Of a stretch of DNA of 64,000 nucleotides, positions 10,907 to 22,292 are shown one piece after another (positions within the stretch are counted from its first letter, which is position 1; each line of letters begins with the position of its first letter). The notes below the pieces were generated by a model, which worked only from the letters and a program-made list of their open reading frames with translations, searched no databases and was not told where the DNA came from. The position numbers were made by a program, and so were the translations under genes. The DNA comes from Labia minor (lineage: Eukaryota; Arthropoda; Insecta; Dermaptera; Spongiphoridae), in assembly GCA_963082975.1 (NCBI GenBank), contig OY720344.1, forward strand, positions 1,612,001-1,676,000. Direction: 5' to 3'.

Positions 10907-12744
10907 ACTATCAAAAAATAATTACACATCATTTAATAATGTTTAGAAAAAAAAATAATAAAAGAAATTGTGTGATAACATTTTTAAATATATATTTATA
11001 TTGGAATAAATAATAAATATTGAGTATTCTTTTAAAATAATAATTAATAAACAATAAATTATAGATAAATCAATTTTAAATTATGAAATTTGTATACTTC
11101 TACACAAAAAAAATAGTACAAATAAAATACACATTAAGATTTGAGACATAAGCATAGATATTATGCTTTCAGAAATGGATGAATTAATTTAATTGTTTTT
11201 TAAAAGTAATGAACATTCTTACAACAAAATTATTAATATTATTATTATAGTTATTTATAAAAAATAAAATATAGGTCCATTATCCTAATTTTTCGAGTGA
11301 AAAAAATGATTAAGCAAGAAATGTTTACATATTTAACTAACCAAAACGTAGAAAGTGATAAAAACAAAACATGCCCGTATTGTATGCAAATGAGCTGATT
11401 AGATTAAAATAAATATTATTTTAAGATGAAACAAAATGTTGTCATAGTTAACAAAATTAAGTTCGGACAATTGGTCATTTCTTTAATAGATTTGTCAATT
11501 TCACTTTATATATATATATATATATATATATAATTGATCATTTATATTGTACTTTCATTCATTTATATCAGTAAAAACAAAAAAAAAAGGAGAGAAAAGA
11601 ATGAGTTCATAGTTATTTTTCATTCAATCACTGATCTTCAGTTTATAATACTAACTAATCATGGAAAAACAAAAACATCTTTGAAGAGTTGTTAATTATT
11701 ATTTTTTTATCAACAACAAATTTCGCTTTTACAATTCTATCTTTATTTAATTCAGAAAAAATAAACAATAATAATTAGTAAATTCATTTTCAATTTTTAT
11801 CTTTGTATATTTTTTATTTTTTTTTTTTATTTTCATTTAAAATTCATTGAATAAACTGTTAAAAAATAAAAATAAAAACATGCGTTATACTTACAAAAAC
11901 CAATGTATTCAAAGGAGCAACAGGTGTCAGACAAAGAATTTTAAATGAGAATTGATAAAACTCTTTAAAATATATATAATCACTAAAAATAATAAATAAA
12001 TAAACAATTTAGTCTTCACTAAAATTATTTAAGTATGAATTAACACAATTCTTGCAATTTCGTTAATTTTCATTCACTAATTTCAAAAATGCTTATTTTA
12101 ATGTATGAATATATTGAAGAACTGATCTAGACTAGCTGAGTGAAATGTTGAGTTGAAGACTCCGCCTGTTGAATTCTCGGGAAACACGAGATATCACGGA
12201 ATTTCACGAACTATTACGATTATCTTCACTGCTGGAAAAAGGTTTAAACCAGAAAATTTTTCTAAGTACATTTAAATATGATCATAAACATAACAAATTC
12301 CTCAATTGGTGTAATTGCAAATATTTTTAAAATGTCATTCAAGTTATTGAATGAATAAAAAAAAATATCATGATTTGTTGAACAAAAGAAACCGTTTGGC
12401 CTAAATTTATTAACTACGGTACTTGGGATCGTCGAATTTATATAAATACGATATTTTCTTTTGAGTTTAAATTTAACAAATTTTTGTTGTAAGATCAAAT
12501 TTTAAAATTTTCTCGTTATTCTGCATTATTTATTGTGGATGTTTCCTTGTTCAAAATATGATTTCAACATAAAAAATATTTTAGTATATATATTATATCA
12601 TAATTCCTATGATAATAAAAACTAACAAAATATTATGTTACAGAGAATAAATGCAGATTTATTAAAAAAAAAAAAAAAAATTCTAAAATTTATAGTGTGT
12701 TGATATTGATGGTACGTCATCCGTATGATATAATGATGATATAG
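10834..12744. other. AT-rich DNA, no gene recognised
   Basis: A (CT)n run lies at about 10877-10905 and a (TA)n run at about 11505-11532. ORFs of 60-80 codons here have biased AT-rich composition and no recognisable motif. Confidence 0.6.
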
Positions 12745-12964
12745 TTGTCGTTGATTTCGTACCCAGTAGGTAAGATTATATCTATACTAGAAGATTTTAC
12801 TGTTTGGGGGAGGGGGGGGGGAGGGTGTACATCTATATTTACATTTTTGAACGAGGAATTCGTGAAGAGGTTTCGACATCCGGTGAATATTTCTAAATTG
12901 TCGAAATTATTTCTTGTAGACTCTTAGGCATCGGAAATGTATGGTTTATCTAATTAAATAGCCG

Positions 12965-13560
12965 AGAGCTTATAACTTAAGTTTGGATTTGGTAATAGTT
13001 AAGGATCCATGTCACCTCTCGGATTTTGATAAAACTTCACCAGTTAATTCATTGATTAATTCTAATAAACTTTTGCCTTAGGTAATATAGAGGGGAAACT
13101 TCTAGTTTTTGAAATAAAAAGGATTAGTTTGGATATAAATCCATTGATATTCTATTTAGCTACCGTGTTTTATCCATTTGACCAGCAGAGGGTTCCACTA
13201 GTTTTATGTTTGTTTGTTTATTGTTTTCAGTTCGGATAGGATATAGAAAAATTAATTAATTAAATAATTTCCCTATATCCAAACCAATCCGAAAAAACCG
13301 AAAATTAGTGAATAAGTGAATTAGTCAATAAAACATTACTTAATGGCTACATTAATGGATATATTTGGACGTTCATAACCAGCTAATCTGTTAAACTTAA
13401 AAAATATTTATTTATCTTGAAAACTACAAGTTTCACCGCTATATTGCCTAAGGAAAAAGTTTCTTAGAATTAATCAAGGAATCAACTGGCGTAGTTTCAT
13501 CAAAACTACCCACCCCACCCCCAAATTATACATTTTATTACTGAATTATCGCTTGAATTC
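12965..13560. mobile_element. Foldback element, family D copy 1
   Basis: The left portion (about 13024-13110) and right portion (about 13418-13508) are imperfect reverse complements: GATAAAACTTCACCAGTTAA pairs with AACTGGCGTAGTTTCATC, and CTTTTGCCTTAGG with CCTAAGGAAAAAG. An inner hairpin pairs CAGTTCGGATAGGATATAG with CCCTATATCCAAACC. A second copy lies in an SDE2 intron. No transposase; MITE or foldback type. An outer G-rich tract at about 12803-12828 and a C-rich one at 13507-13520 also mirror each other. Confidence 0.7.
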
Positions 13561-13639
13561 GCTCGAAGTATAAAAATATCTACAATAGATACCATTTCGA
13601 GCGTATGCAGTTTGGACTTGTAATGTTATTGGGTGTTAT

Positions 13640-13945
13640 TGTCGTACAGAGCCCATATTGCACAGAATTTAAAATTTTATGAATATCTTCATTTTTTATA
13701 ACCCAGAAAATCCAAATATGACTCGAGAATTTTTCATATATGTATGTCTTTCTTTCTATCTGTATCTCTATCCGGAACATTGTGCAGTTATAGACTCAAA
13801 ATTTGTTGAACCGATTACAATGAAATATTACCAGAATATTGGTTTATGTCCTTAATATATTGAACATAAACTATAAATTTTATCAATATCTTAATCTAAA
13901 CAAAATTAATTTTTTAAAATTGATTTCAAGTTCAACAAAGTTTCA
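13640..13945 (+). repeat. Repeat family C, copy 2
   Basis: Matches 9480-9760 in GAACCGATTACAATGAAATA and CTATAAATTTTATCAATATC. Confidence 0.5.
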
Positions 13946-14264
13946 CTTTGTCCATAAGATCTCAATCATGTGAAAGGTTTGCGTATCTTCTAATATCAAG
14001 AGAAAATCTCTGTGAATTCTGGTCAAATTAGTAAATATTAAATCATATAAATATTATTCGTAAACTTTAGTACAGTCAATAGGGATTTGGTTTTTAAATT
14101 TTAATTTTAATGAGAATTCCGACTTGTTTATATCAATATCTTATTTAAGTTTACATTTATGTATAACAAATTTTATTCAAAAAATTGTATTGTTATTCCT
14201 CTTAAAAAATATTTAAATTTTAAATACAAATAATCAATTAAATGTAAATTAAATATATAGGTTG

Positions 14265-14480
14265 AGTGGGCGGTACTCGAGTTTAGAAAGAATAAGAAAA
14301 AACAAAAAAAACTAGCTATATTCATGGGTATAGGGAGACCAATGGAGAAACGATCGGTTGTTAGTCCAAAAACGCGATGAGTAGATAATATAAAGGAGAA
14401 CATGAGAGAGTATGAGAGATGGAGGTGGCTGAGAATAGAGACTTTTGGAAAATAGTGCCAGTATCGGAACTTTTTCCTAG
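14265..14480 (+). pseudogene. LINE ORF2 C-terminal fragment
   Basis: The frame reads IGRPMEKRSVVSPKTR, one stop, then VDNIKENMREYERWRW. This pattern (GRP...KTRWVDNI) is typical of the region after the reverse transcriptase in arthropod non-LTR elements. It is broken by a stop and is not the same fragment as at 49195. Confidence 0.5.
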
Positions 14481-14532
14481 AATTGTCAATAACAAGAAAT
14501 TGTAATGGCTTTTGTCCATGTCAATAGAAGCA

Positions 14533-14775
14533 GGTTGCTTCCATTTCGACTGAATACAATGTCATCAGCAGTATTCTAACAGTTATTAACAAACATAATC
14601 TGTCGGAACAACTTTTTAGAAATTTTGAAGATCATCTGGGAAAGAAAGTGATTAGATTACTAAAACAAGAAGGATTTCTTTTAAAAATGTCGAAATGTGA
14701 ATTTGCCTAAAATTCAGTTAAATATTGGAAAAATACAGTGAGTCCACACCACTACAATCTAAAATCTATTAAAGA
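14533..14775 (+). pseudogene. Ty3/gypsy-type reverse transcriptase fragment
   Basis: LPFRLNTMSSAVF resembles the LPFGL...F block of Ty3-type RT. Downstream, in another frame, LLKQEGFLLKMSKCEFA resembles the segment after the catalytic YxDD box. The YxDD box itself is missing between them, so this is a deleted and frameshifted relic. No LTR was identified. Confidence 0.45.
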
Positions 14776-14779
14776 TATT

Positions 14780-15824
14780 AAAGAGGGGGGTACAGGGGCG
14801 GGGAAAAAAAATCATGAAAATTTTATTGTGACACTTGAAAGTTACTTACTAAAGAATTTTCATAACTTTGTTGTAAAGGACATTGAAAAAGGAGTTGAGT
14901 AAATGTCAAGTTAAATAAATTTTTGAATTCTTTGAGGGTAGGAGAGAATGTATGTGTTTTTTTTTTTTTTTTTTGGCTTTCTTCGCAAAGTACGAAAATA
15001 CAATATAAAATAAACATTTTTTTATTAATTAGTTATTAATAATGAAAAGAAAATTAGGAGGGAATGAATATTAATAATAATCAGTCGCAATAAAAGCAGA
15101 TAACAGCGTTCAAAAAAGTCATAAAAGTGACCGGCCCATTCAGTTTTGTTTTCTTCCATATTACATTAATTTTTGATTATGTTATTAACAAAGAATAACT
15201 TTTCCAGTAAAGCAATGTTGAGGTTGGGTGTATCAGCATTTTTTTTAAAAATATTTCTTTTATATTATTGTTCGTGTGAACTGACAAACAAATATGTACT
15301 TGCACTTACATTACATTCTTTATAAATTAAGAAACACTTCTTGTAATTAATCGAAGGTGGATGAAGGCGGTCAGGCATAAATTTTAGTGATTTGGTACTA
15401 ACGGATTGCTACAAAGATTAACGGAAGACCTAAGCTGGCATTTTATATGATAGGAATGATTCACCTGATTGTCTCAGTCTGATATCGCTACTCATCAAGA
15501 CAGTCAAGCTTAAAAAAAAAAAAAAAAAAGAATAGAATTTTGAAAGGCTGTCTTAATAATTATTATTAAATATCTATATAAAAAAACAAAAAAAACAAAA
15601 AAGCAAAAATATTAACTTAATTTAAATAAATAAATTCATTTAATTAAAATCATAGACAGAGGATAGACACAAAAAAAAAGGTTTAAATTATTAATTAATT
15701 TTAGAATAAATGAGAATTAATATAATAATATGCAATTAAGAAAGAAAAAAAAAAAATAGAAATGAATTTCAAAATAAAATACAACTAAAAATATATTTTT
15801 TCAAACTGTAATCAATTTATTTAT

Positions 15825-15866
<42 letters not shown>

Positions 15867-16035
15867 ATTAAAAAAAATAAAACAATTCAATTTAATAATA
15901 TAATTTAAAATTTTATTCCTATTTTGAAAAATTGAAAGTAATTAGAAAATAGAATTGTAATATATTTATATATATAAGATATGATATATATATACCTACT
16001 ATACTATTGTGAAATTTAAAATTTAATATAAACTT
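14780..16035. other. AT-rich intergenic DNA
   Basis: A poly-T tract lies at about 15832-15860. No gene recognised. The end adjoins the 3' side of N6AMT1, so part may be its 3' UTR. Confidence 0.6.
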
Positions 16036-16683
16036 TTACCTATTAAATCGTAAAATGTGGAGATGTTCACCACGAACTTTCCTATCTAAAACTAATGTCA
16101 TTTTTAACTGTTGTAACTTGAAAATTTGCTCAATTTCATCAAGTTGATTTTCTTTTACTGTCACAAGATAAAATACTCCCTTAGAAGATAAAAGTGGTCC
16201 AATTTTAGGAAAGAGACGATCCATCACTTCTCGGCCTTTTTTTCCTCCTGCCCATGTCTTGTATAGATGTGATGAAATGAAGGATGAATCCTGAGCAGTA
16301 ATTTCAGAGCTCTCCGTAGGATGATAGGGAGGATTGAAAATAATCACATCAAATTGATTCCGCTCTTGTAAGACAGAAACCAAATCCATATTTATAAGTG
16401 CGACAGAAGCAATATTAATTTGAGATGTTCGTTTAGTTGCATCACAAGCATAAGGATTGATATCAGATGCGACACAGTGAGCTCGAGAACCAAGGACCTT
16501 GTTCAAGGCGGTAATTACTGCTCCTGAACCACATCCAATTTCTAAACACAGAGAAGGTTCAACCGTTTTGATCCAAGAAATGTCCTTTTCCAAAGCATCT
16601 AACAATAAAAAGGTATCCTCAGCTGGATCGTAAACGTGTTCCAAGTCCTCTGTGGTGAGGTGATCAAGGATTGGCGTTTCCAT
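16036..16683 (-). CDS. N6AMT1: eRF1 glutamine methyltransferase catalytic subunit (HemK2/N6AMT1)
   Basis: This is a single uninterrupted ORF of 215 aa; human N6AMT1 is about the same length. It is a SAM-dependent methyltransferase that in animals and yeast pairs with TRMT112 and methylates the GGQ glutamine of release factor eRF1; a histone H4 lysine activity is also reported. Visible motifs are the N-terminal YDPAEDTFLLLDAL (about 18-31), the SAM-binding EIGCGSG (48-54), acidic SDIN (73-76) and the substrate-binding NPPY (117-120), all intact. The ATG is chosen because the family start aligns there. Its A is also the last base of the stop codon of the upstream SNAPIN frame (TAATG), and there is no room for a separate promoter. 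Co-transcription with SNAPIN is therefore inferred. Confidence 0.95.
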   Translation of the reverse strand: METPILDHLTTEDLEHVYDPAEDTFLLLDALEKDISWIKTVEPSLCLEIGCGSGAVITALNKVLGSRAHCVASDINPYACDATKRTSQINIASVALINMDLVSVLQERNQFDVIIFNPPYHPTESSEITAQDSSFISSHLYKTWAGGKKGREVMDRLFPKIGPLLSSKGVFYLVTVKENQLDEIEQIFKLQQLKMTLVLDRKVRGEHLHILRFNR

Positions 16684-17818
16684 TACGTGTCTTCGGATGT
16701 GCCTTGAGTAGACACGACGGCTGTTGCTGAGGTAGAAGGCTCTATTAAAGCCTTTCGGCGGGACGATTCTTTTTCAATAGATTGATGTACCTTGTTAAGT
16801 CGATCCTTAAAATTAATCAAGTATCCTTAATTATTATCTATTATTAAATAAATAAATAAATAAATAAATAATGTCGAGTAGAGTAGAGTATGGTGAATAG
16901 TTTCAATATGATATCTTCATGGTCAAAATCAGTTTAACACAAATCATAATCAATTATATAAATATAATAACCTTGAATCATGTTTTTTAATTATTTAAAA
17001 TTTTTGAATTTACAGTGCCAAAAATTTTTTAACAATTTTAATATTTTTTTTAACTTATTAACAAATTTGAGTGATAATAAGAAACATTAAAATTTGAACA
17101 AATTATCAAAAATAAAAAAATAATTGAAACCCAACATTAGTTTGTGTAAATATTTCAAATTATAATTAAAAATTTTCATTTATGTAAAAAACTGTATGCA
17201 AAAAAGTATTTTCATGCAATCCGTAAATATTATGAGTTCCCCACATTAAGAAGATTTACATCCAATACGGAGTTAATTTCAACATTATATTAAATTAAGT
17301 TTAAATATTAATAGGATTTCAATTGTTTCAAAATAATATAATACCTGAGCAGTTTGCAAGATGTTACTGACGACTGTAACTTTTAATTTAGCATTTAATA
17401 ATTTTGTAACATAGACATCCAAGTCTAAAGGACACTTTTGGTTTTCAGATATTTTTTTTAATTCTTCTGTAAGTCCCTCAATTTGTTGTTTTAATTCAAC
17501 TTGACTTATTCTAAAAATACAAGTCAATAAATATATATACATATGAATAACGTATAGTTCGAGAACTTTATTTATAATGGGTTTTAAAAATATAAAAAAA
17601 TATTCTTAAATTATATAGAATAGAATATAGAAGGTTTCTATTTAATATATTATAAATTTTGAATACCTCGTTGCCTTAACTCTTTCATCTAGTTGATCTA
17701 TAGTAGGTTTCAAAAGACACATAAGTCCTTCTGCCAAAGTATCCCGAGTCGGATTCTCTACAAAGTCTTCAGTTTTATCATCAAATGAAGTAGTAGTGCT
17801 TTCTGTATCGAGTTCCAT
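16683..17818 (-). CDS. SNAPIN: SNARE-associated protein Snapin (BLOC-1 subunit), 3 exons
   Basis: Exons are 17667-17818, 17345-17510 and 16683-16805, giving 146 aa (human 136). Snapin is a small coiled-coil subunit of BLOC-1 and BORC that works in lysosome-related organelle biogenesis, endosome positioning and synaptic vesicle priming. The core is clear: RDTLAEGLMCLLKPTIDQLD (about 25-44), SQVELKQQIEGL, then LDVYVTKLLNAK and VSNILQTAQ, continuing in the last exon with DRLNKVHQSIEKESSRRKAL. The N-terminal 20 residues are acidic and unconserved. Donor and acceptor sites are GT/AG and frames join. The third exon is too short for simple ORF calling and ends in TAATG, overlapping the N6AMT1 start by one base. 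Confidence 0.92.
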
Positions 17819-18104
17819 GACAAAAAAATATACTTGAAGCTATCTATCTAATAAAATTTAATCAAACATTTTTATTTTATTAAAATATTGTATTATAATA
17901 TTGGTAATTATGATGACAGATTCCAAAAGATCACAGACCATCCCACAGACCAGGAGGGGGAACACGCAATGTTAAATTCGTGAAACAGCGTTTAGCGCTG
18001 CTGCTAAAAAGTGGCCCCTATATGAACTATGATTTAAAAAAACCGGCCTGGCACCATTTTTAAAATCCATTTTAAATCATTTGAATGAGGGAAGCGGGAA
18101 TGAA

Positions 18105-18262
18105 AAAATTATGAAATTTTTCAGTTGAGTGAAAAATTATTTATTTAGAGCTAAACTGACATTTCAGAAATAAATTTTTTTTTTTTTTCAGAAAATTGCT
18201 GAAATGTTGGTCTTATTCCCAAATAAATAATTTTTCACTTAACTGAAAAATTTCATAATTTG
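18105..18262. repeat. Family E hairpin, copy 1
   Basis: A palindrome of about 158 bp: AAATTATGAAATTTTTCAGT at the left pairs with AACTGAAAAATTTCATAATT at the right. The loop is a poly-T tract. A second copy is at 47403-47541. Confidence 0.8.
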
Positions 18263-18621
18263 CATGTCTAGAAGAAAAGAATAATGTTGTATGTGACATA
18301 TTTATTTGAAAATAGATTATTACAAAATATCATTAACAATAATGATGTGTATCTCATTTGTAAACAAATCTTTTATACATATTTTTCTTTAAACATATTA
18401 TATTAAATTTCTCACTTAAATAAAAATTACACAATTTTTCAATTATATAATTATATAAATTGCACATCTAAAATGAAAAGAATAATGTTCTATGTAACCT
18501 ATTTATTTAATAAATAGATTATTATTGTGACATGTTTTTAAACAAAATTAAAAAATTTTTATAAAATTTATACAACTGAGGTGTATATTCCTCTGTTTTC
18601 CCAACCTTGGATATTCCATTA

Positions 18622-18870
18622 TTAAATATCACAAAACCTACCATCTTGATTTATATTCAAGGGTATCTTTGCACGAATTAATTTCTTCTTTTCAGGTGTG
18701 TAGAAATCATAATCATTAAAATGAAGTTTGCATACACGATATTTTAGCAGACTATTATACTTATTATTATTATTATTATTATTATACTCATTGGCAACTA
18801 GAACAAGTGTCCTCGTTCTTCTCCAGGTAGAGAATTTGTAACACAATTCTTATGAATACAATCTAAAAAC
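18622..18870 (-). pseudogene. THAP-like zinc-finger fragment
   Basis: The minus strand encodes CKLHFNDYDF followed by LIRAKIPLNI. This fits the second half of a THAP domain (C-x2-H-F ... A-x-P). A nearby frame, after a possible TTGCAG acceptor, gives DCIHKNCVTN, which could supply the first zinc pair. The frames are joined only across an (AAT)n expansion that inserts a poly-Asn run, and a conserved Trp between the halves is not clear. THAP domains occur in host genes and in P-element-type transposases. Function cannot be assigned; it may be a dead transposase exon or a diverged gene fragment. Confidence 0.3.
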
Positions 18871-19419
18871 TGCAAAATCAAAAATTTATTTATATGTACA
18901 TATATTATATAACTTTATCAATATCAATAATAGTAAAATTATATTAATTATACTTACTTTATTATTATTCATATTGATCGCAATTGGAGGGTGTCGGATC
19001 AGTCAGATAATATAATATTTACAATTGTTTCAAATTGTTTAGGTTAGACAATCAGATGTTCACATGTTTACGACACTTTCACAATATTTAAAACATTTAA
19101 AATGATTCAAATGGATTTCTCGAATTTATAAATGAGCCTGGTGCGGCATCTGTTGGTTGTTTTATGAACAACTTTCGGATTTAAATTAGTGCCAGCAGCG
19201 CCTCTTGTGGCCCCTATGTCCTTAACATGTTTTCAAAAGCTCTGGGCCTGTGTCGGGGGGTTGCTGTGGTCTGTGGCCATCTGTGGCTAGTATGAATTAA
19301 TTTCTTTCCTGAGATATAAACAAACTAGGTAATTTAAAAAGAAGTTAGCAACGAAAAACAAACTTGTGATCCAATAAGAAGTTAGCAAAGAAAATATATA
19401 GTACTCCATGAGTACTAAT

Positions 19420-19741
19420 CAGTGGCGGATAAGGAAGTCTCCAAAATTAATTAGGTCAAAAATAAGGTTATTTTAATCAATTTACTAATTAATCGAGAAT
19501 GTTTAAAAACCTTAAAACATCTTTATCCACATTTCTACTACAAGTTAAATGAAATTATGTAAAATGTAGTTATTCGACTTTTGGTACTTTTCACAAAATA
19601 ATATATATTATTGAAATATTTTGATTAAAAATTATTTCATCTATTTATATATGTACTTTAAAACAATTAGCTTTTTGGGGGGCCACTTACTAGCTAGCCC
19701 CCCACCAGCGGCCGCTTAATACGCGTACCTTATAATCCGCA
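19420..19741. mobile_element. MITE, probably hAT type
   Basis: The left end CAGTGGCGGATAAGG is mirrored by CCTTATAATCCGC at the right. ACTAAT flanks both ends as a possible target duplication. The interior is AT-rich with a CCCCCCACCAGCGG patch; no ORF. Confidence 0.5.
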
Positions 19742-20224
19742 ACTAATAATGATTATATTGCATTGTAACAGGCCTCCTTTTCCAATATATTTGCCCAAGA
19801 TTTTGGAGGGTACCGTGAAAATCCTGATTTTCTACTTATTTTATAAACTTTTAAGATTTTTTTATATTTAACTTATTTAAAAAAGAAAAAAATAATAATA
19901 AATAAATAATTTATAAATAAAAAATTTCTCCAAGGAATTTTAAAAATATTAAGTTTATTTTATATTTGAAATACATATGATGTGAATATAAAATATCTTT
20001 TTTATATGTAGATATTTGGCATCAATGGTAAGGTGAATATTTTTTTTTGCCATGTTTGTTCAAAATATTTCGATATGGTTAACAATTCATTTATGATCTT
20101 TCCAGACAAATATTAAATTTCATAGTTAATATTATTCTGCCAATAGTCTAATTTAATTCTGTTGAGAATATAGATTTTGAACAAATTAAATTTGAAAATT
20201 TTCTAAAATAAAAGTATAATTATT

Positions 20225-21124
20225 ATGCCTAGAAATATCGAAATAAAAGCCCGATTAAATAATATTGAAAATATTAAATTAATATGTGAAAAATTAAGTA
20301 AATCTAAGCCTAAAATATTACAACAAGAAGATACTTTTTATAAAATCAATGAAGGAAGATTAAAACTTAGAAAAATTGAGGTTTATATATATGTGTACAA
20401 TTGGGGTTGCCACCTTTTTGGGTTTCAGTGAGTTCCTGATTTAAATATTATTTCTCTTTTTGGTTAAGTACAATTGAAAATATACAATATATGCAGCCTC
20501 TCACGGGACGACTATAAAATATACTTTTGAAAATAAAAATAAATTATGTTTTTGTTAATATATACTTAATTCTCTTTCACACGAGAAAGTGAATTAAATA
20601 AATCTCATAACAAAATGGGTCTTAGTCTTCAGGTGGCAACTCTAAATACAATTTACATAAATAAACAATCATAATTAACTCATCTTCTATTTTTAGGACA
20701 ATACCGATGAATTGATATTTTATAAAAGAAATGATACTCAAGGACCAAAGTTATCTACTTATGAAAAATGTTCTCTTGATAAATATGATAATTTAAATAA
20801 TGTTTTAGAAAAAGCTTTAGGCATTATTGGTGAAGTAAAAAAAACTAGATTACTCTATATGATTGGTCAGACAAGAATTCATGTAGATTCTGTCAATAAA
20901 TTGGGTGATTTTATAGAACTTGAGGTATTCATTTATTTATAATTAAAATAATTTTTGCTATTTTTTTTTTTCTTTTAAATTTAAATAAATTATTTTAGGT
21001 TGTTTTAAATGAAGGCCAATCTTTAGAAGAGGGGGAGAAAATTGCAAATGATTTAATGATAAAGCTTCAAATAGAAAAGAAAGATTTACTATCAAATGCA
21101 TATATGGATCTTTTAAATAAATAA
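20225..21124 (+). CDS. CYTH-domain protein (CyaB/ThTPase-like), 3 exons
   Basis: Exons are 20225-20380, 20697-20924 and 20999-21124, joining in phase 0 to give 169 aa. CYTH proteins hold triphosphate substrates in an eight-strand tunnel; members include class IV adenylate cyclases and thiamine triphosphatases. Seen here: [11 protein letters not shown] at the N-terminus carrying the signature (N-x-E-x-K instead of the textbook E-x-E-x-K), GRLKLRK (about 43-49), a Tyr-Lys-Arg strand, [22 protein letters not shown] (about 112-126) and a C-terminal helix. The length is that of bacterial CyaB-like proteins and shorter than vertebrate THTPA (about 230 aa). Substrate cannot be told from sequence. 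The convergent neighbour is ATP5F1D. Confidence 0.8.
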
Positions 21125-21735
21125 ATAAATAAATTGTTGTATTAATCTTAAAATTCAAATATGAAATATTTTTATGATTTTTATTAAAATGCTATTGTGT
21201 TACAAGAGGCTTATACATATTTGTCTTCTTAGTAATGAAATAAATGATTGATATTTTATTAATTTTTTTTTTTTATTTCTTAAAAAAAAAACTTTTTCCT
21301 GAGTTTTGCTGTTTTACTATCATTATTTTCTCGTTAGAGCTTCTTATATTACTCACCATGGTATAATTAACTTCATTTGGAAATTTGGAAAAATCATTAA
21401 TATTTAATATATGAATATATTTAAATATGACTGGACGTTGATTAATGTTATATTATTGGGTAACAGAATTTACATAGTAAAAACTTTACAACTAAATTGC
21501 TAATCCCAAAAAAACAATCCATTCCTTTGCTTAAGGAGAATGAAGAGTAGATACATGATAAGAGGATTATGTTTTTATTTAATTTTAATCAATTTCAATT
21601 TGAAAAGTAAATAAATAATCAAAATAAAATGCATTATAATATAGAAAGGATTAGAGATTAAATTTCTATTAACTAATTATTTATTATAATCTATACAGTT
21701 CATTTAAAAAATGATACATTAATATATATTTTAAT
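21125..21735. other. Gap between convergent genes
   Basis: AT-rich, presumably the 3' UTRs of the CYTH gene and ATP5F1D, with several ATAAAT-type signals. No other gene seen. Confidence 0.6.
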
Positions 21736-22292
21736 TTAATGAGCTTCTGCTGCTAGTACAATAGCTTGACATGTTTCAACTGCAATTTCAGCTTCTGCTT
21801 TTGCAGTAGGATCTTGAGAAGATTCTAATTGTCTCGTTGCTGCAGAGAGTGCTTCTCTTGCTGCTCCAAGATCAATATTTTCGACAGGACATGCTTCCTC
21901 TGCCAAAACTTGTACACTTGAATCATCATTAATGCTTACAATTCCACTTGAGACAAATACTTTTGTTTCACTTCCATCTTCATTAAAAACTCTAACAACT
22001 CCCGGCTTTAAAACAGCCAGAGTAGGAACATGGTTTGGTAAAATACCGAATGCTCCGCTAAATGTAGGTACATCTACTTGATTTACACCTTTTTTATCAT
22101 AAAAAACCTAAAATAAATAATAAATATATAAAATTAAATCAATAAAAGTAAATGGGTGGAATTTACCTGATTTGCGGCTGCTAATGTCAAGGGCATTTTA
22201 GGACCATCTGCATATGTCCTTATTGAAGTTTTATTGAGCACATTTTTTGAAGTAAATCTCAAAATAGGATGAATTGATCTTAAGGCGGACAT
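21736..22292 (-). CDS. ATP5F1D: ATP synthase F1 subunit delta, mitochondrial, 2 exons
   Basis: Exons are 22167-22292 and 21736-22107, giving 165 aa (human precursor 168). The subunit is part of the central stalk of mitochondrial ATP synthase, corresponding to bacterial epsilon, and binds gamma and the c-ring. The first exon encodes a basic, serine-rich presequence (MSALRSIHPILRF...) ending near TSIRTYADGPKMPLTLAAAN. The second begins VFYDKKGVNQVDVPTFSGAFG, the beta-sandwich core, with FGILPNHVPTLAVLKPGVV, and ends in a two-helix hairpin rich in Ala, Glu and Gln. The intron is 59 bp. The start faces TRAPPC3 across 576 bp, a possible shared promoter region. Confidence 0.93.

Larger units (their letters stand above)
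17932..19285. mobile_element. Composite repeat with CACAGACCAT inverted ends
   Basis: The left end has CACAGACCATCCCACAGACC. The right end (about 19263-19283) has GGTCTGTGGCCATCTGTGG, its imperfect reverse complement. Just inside the ends both sides carry GTGGCCCCTAT and a TTTAAAT/AAATGGATTT tract. It includes the family E hairpin, a tandem duplication with a period of about 196 bp (18262-18320 and 18458-18525) and a THAP-like fragment. It lies 114 bp upstream of the SNAPIN start. Element status is inferred from the ends; no target duplication was seen. Confidence 0.4.
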
